Shown piece by piece: positions 63,590 through 64,000 of a stretch of 64,000 bases of DNA. Origin of the DNA: Nemertoderma westbladi (Eukaryota; Xenacoelomorpha; Nemertodermatida; Nemertodermatidae); contig JAUCBJ010008352.1 in NCBI GenBank assembly GCA_032718475.1, positions 1 through 64,000 on the forward strand. The letters run 5' to 3'. The position numbers and the translations under genes were made by a program. Under the pieces are notes generated by a model, which saw only the letters and a list, made by a program, of their open reading frames with translations, was not told the DNA's origin and ran no database searches. Numbering within the stretch: position 1 is the stretch's first letter; every line of letters starts with the position of its first letter.

Positions 63590-64000
63590 TAACGCTACTT
63601 ACTGCTAACTAATATCTATATCTTATATACCCTTCTACCTCTTACTCTCTCTCTCTCTAACTAATGGTACCACGTACCCTCTAACTCTAACTCTTCTCTA
63701 ACTAACGGTACTACGTACCCTCTAACTCTCCTCTAACTAACGGTACTACGTACCCTCTAACTCTTCTCTAACTAACGGTACTATGTACCCTAACTCTAAC
63801 TCTTCTCTAACTAACGGTACTACGTACCCTACTCTCTCTTCTCTAACTAGCGGTACTACGTACCCTCTGACTCTTCTCTAACTAACGGTACTACGTACCC
63901 TACTCTCTCTTCTCTAACTAACTCTAGGTACTACGTACCTACTAACTGACTAACTAACTCTAGGTACTACGTACCTACTAACTCTCTAACTAACTCTAGG
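63590..64000. repeat. Minisatellite with GGTACTACGTACC palindrome, continues past the window
   Basis: Tandem units of about 30-40 bases combining CTCTAACTAAC with a GGTAC-TAC-GTACC palindrome (variant GGTACCACGTACC at 63667). About ten palindromes are visible; the array is cut by the window end. Confidence 0.8.

Overview
The window is animal nuclear DNA made almost entirely of transposable elements. I recognise no host gene, ribosomal RNA, functional tRNA or CRISPR array. The element mix suggests an invertebrate, probably marine: BEL/Pao LTR retrotransposons, CR1/L2-like LINEs, an IS3-type DDE transposon, a tRNA-derived SINE, and many minisatellites and (GACA)n tracts. I cannot name the species.

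Left half (0.9-31 kb) is a three-level nest that can be read from target-site duplications. (1) A DNA transposon runs from 915 to 30995, with near-identical terminal inverted repeats of about 150 bp and a 6-bp duplication (ATATAC). It carries a broken IS3-like DDE integrase gene and an array of 21-nt repeats. (2) A LINE of about 7 kb on the minus strand lies inside it. Its first ORF joins a SAP domain, a long 30-bp repeat tract and an Ulp1-like (C48) protease ahead of an EEP endonuclease and reverse transcriptase. (3) A BEL/Pao-like LTR element of 19.8 kb ('element A', 10132-29950, minus strand) has inserted into that LINE ORF, with TG...CA ends and a 5-bp duplication (GATGT). The LINE reading frame continues across the insertion.

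Element A is the main object of interest. Downstream of gag, protease, RT, RNase H and integrase, in the position where env-like genes can lie, it carries a further module (17961 to 14205). The module encodes a protein with the sequence pattern of a DEDD (WRN/RNase D-like) 3'-5' exonuclease followed by CCHC zinc knuckles. A second LTR element ('element B', 38105-50714) has different LTRs but the same polypurine tract next to its 3' LTR. It has a gag, no visible pol, and a diverged, longer copy of the same module ending just before its 3' LTR. A third relative of the zinc-knuckle part lies at 62.3-63.1 kb. Element A also contains ten copies of a roughly 20-nt hairpin, in noncoding DNA and inside gag, pol and the exonuclease ORF, in two reading frames and with one compensated stem change.

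Between and beyond these are: a LINE 3' fragment (32.1-33.2 kb); a BEL/Pao pol relic (34.9-36.9 kb); a SINE with a 14-bp duplication (49851-50108); a microsatellite-rich stretch (50.7-52.1 kb); a LINE with an apparently intact 1100-residue ORF2 and a hairpin-bearing 3' minisatellite (53.4-59.0 kb); a degenerate LINE (59.3-61.0 kb); and a GC-richer region with hairpins and a GGTACTACGTACC minisatellite running off the window end. Most ORFs other than the 1100-residue one are interrupted by single in-frame stops or small frameshifts, so most elements here look like decaying copies.
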